Below, piece by piece: positions 63,756-64,000 of a stretch of DNA of 64,000 nt (positions are counted from its first letter, which is position 1; each line of letters opens with the position of its first letter). The DNA is taken from assembly GCF_900445265.1 (NCBI RefSeq), contig NZ_UFTA01000002.1, forward strand, positions 434,001 to 498,000. The letters are read 5' to 3'. The position numbers and the translations under genes are program-made. The notes below the pieces were generated by a model that had not been told where the DNA came from, searched no databases, and worked only from the letters and a program-made list of their open reading frames with translations. This DNA is from Anaerococcus octavius (lineage in GTDB: Bacteria; Bacillota; Clostridia; Tissierellales; Peptoniphilaceae).

Positions 63756-64000
63756 ATGAATTTAGATGGAATGATAAATGATTATAAACAAATGGGCAAA
63801 GTAAACAATAGAAGTGAAAAAACACTTGCTGAATTGCTGGAGCAAAAAGAAAGAGAACTGCAAGCTAAAATCAATAAAGCTAGTAAGCACTTAGACAATG
63901 AAAGGTATATAAAAAATCTTTCAAGAATGCCTAAAAAAACTATAGATCTAACATTGAATGATATTAAGAATACATGGGAATCCGAAGAAATGCCTCAAGT
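63756..64000 (+). CDS. Phage-region protein of unknown function (3' end cut by the window)
   Basis: The first 81 residues are visible, from the ATG at 63756 behind an AAAGGAG site. They are charged and helical (TLAELLEQKERELQAKINKA), followed by RMPKKTIDLTLNDIKNTWES. In comparable phage modules the gene behind the replication protein is often a helicase loader, but no DnaC or AAA motif is present in the visible part, so I make no assignment. Confidence 0.55.
   Translation, partial: MNLDGMINDYKQMGKVNNRSEKTLAELLEQKERELQAKINKASKHLDNERYIKNLSRMPKKTIDLTLNDIKNTWESEEMPQ

Overview
The window comes from an AT-rich, low-GC Gram-positive anaerobe. Evidence for this is Firmicutes-type gene order (nusB-xseA-xseB-ispA-argR-recN, scpA-scpB-rluB), an IspH-S1 fusion of the clostridial kind, a large Bacillus-type SRP RNA with an Alu domain, and a V-type ATPase operon. 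The overall make-up best fits the Peptoniphilaceae (an Anaerococcus-like organism). That assignment is inference from gene content, not a database match.

Layout. 1-14.4 kb: tmcAL (minus strand), then a long run of housekeeping genes, often overlapping: efp, asp23, nusB, xseAB, ispA, argR, recN, a Nudix hydrolase, scpAB, rluB, a flavoprotein, cmk, plsC and ispH-S1. 14.4-24.7 kb: miaB and a V-type ATPase operon (C, a split subunit I, K, F, E, A, B, D). 24.7-28.9 kb: rodA (minus strand), nth, a HAD phosphatase, trmL and trxB. 28.9-36.3 kb: the lower-glycolysis operon gap-pgk-tpiA-eno, then secG, rnr and smpB. 36.3-39.0 kb: an accessory patch with a secreted protein, a cupin, a thermonuclease and a decayed type I-E CRISPR locus (a cas3 stump joined to one CRISPR repeat, then a broken gene). 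39.0-48.4 kb: an ABC exporter with a huge coiled coil, two tandem histidine phosphatases, a YhaO/YhaN-like nuclease-ATPase pair, another metallophosphoesterase and a CYTH protein. 48.4-54.1 kb: the pyrimidine operon pyrB-I-C-F-K-D-E behind its own consensus promoter. 54.1-57.0 kb: a glucosaminidase, a GlgB-like protein without GH13 catalytic residues, and a DarB-like CBS protein. 57.0-60.1 kb: tRNA-Ser abutting the SRP RNA (minus strand), then dnaX-ybaB-recR. 60.57 kb to the end: the left end of an integrated prophage or similar element (attachment site, integrase, CI-like and Cro-like regulators, small HTH protein, replication protein, and a gene running off the window).

How it works together. 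The ATPase, glycolysis and pyrimidine blocks are core metabolism. RNase R and SmpB are trans-translation partners, but no ssrA (tmRNA) gene lies next to smpB. The 17 bp at the element's left edge look like the 3' end of a tmRNA gene, so the element probably sits in ssrA, with the intact gene at its far right end outside the window.

Main points of interest: (1) the cas3/CRISPR-repeat scar; (2) the remodelled V-ATPase subunit I, with the first lobe on a separate protein carrying a stalk-like tail and the second lobe tandemly duplicated by exactly 145 residues; (3) a probable GlgB-family pseudoenzyme; (4) the predicted ssrA insertion; (5) an AUU start codon for endonuclease III; (6) the zero-gap tRNA-Ser/SRP RNA pair.
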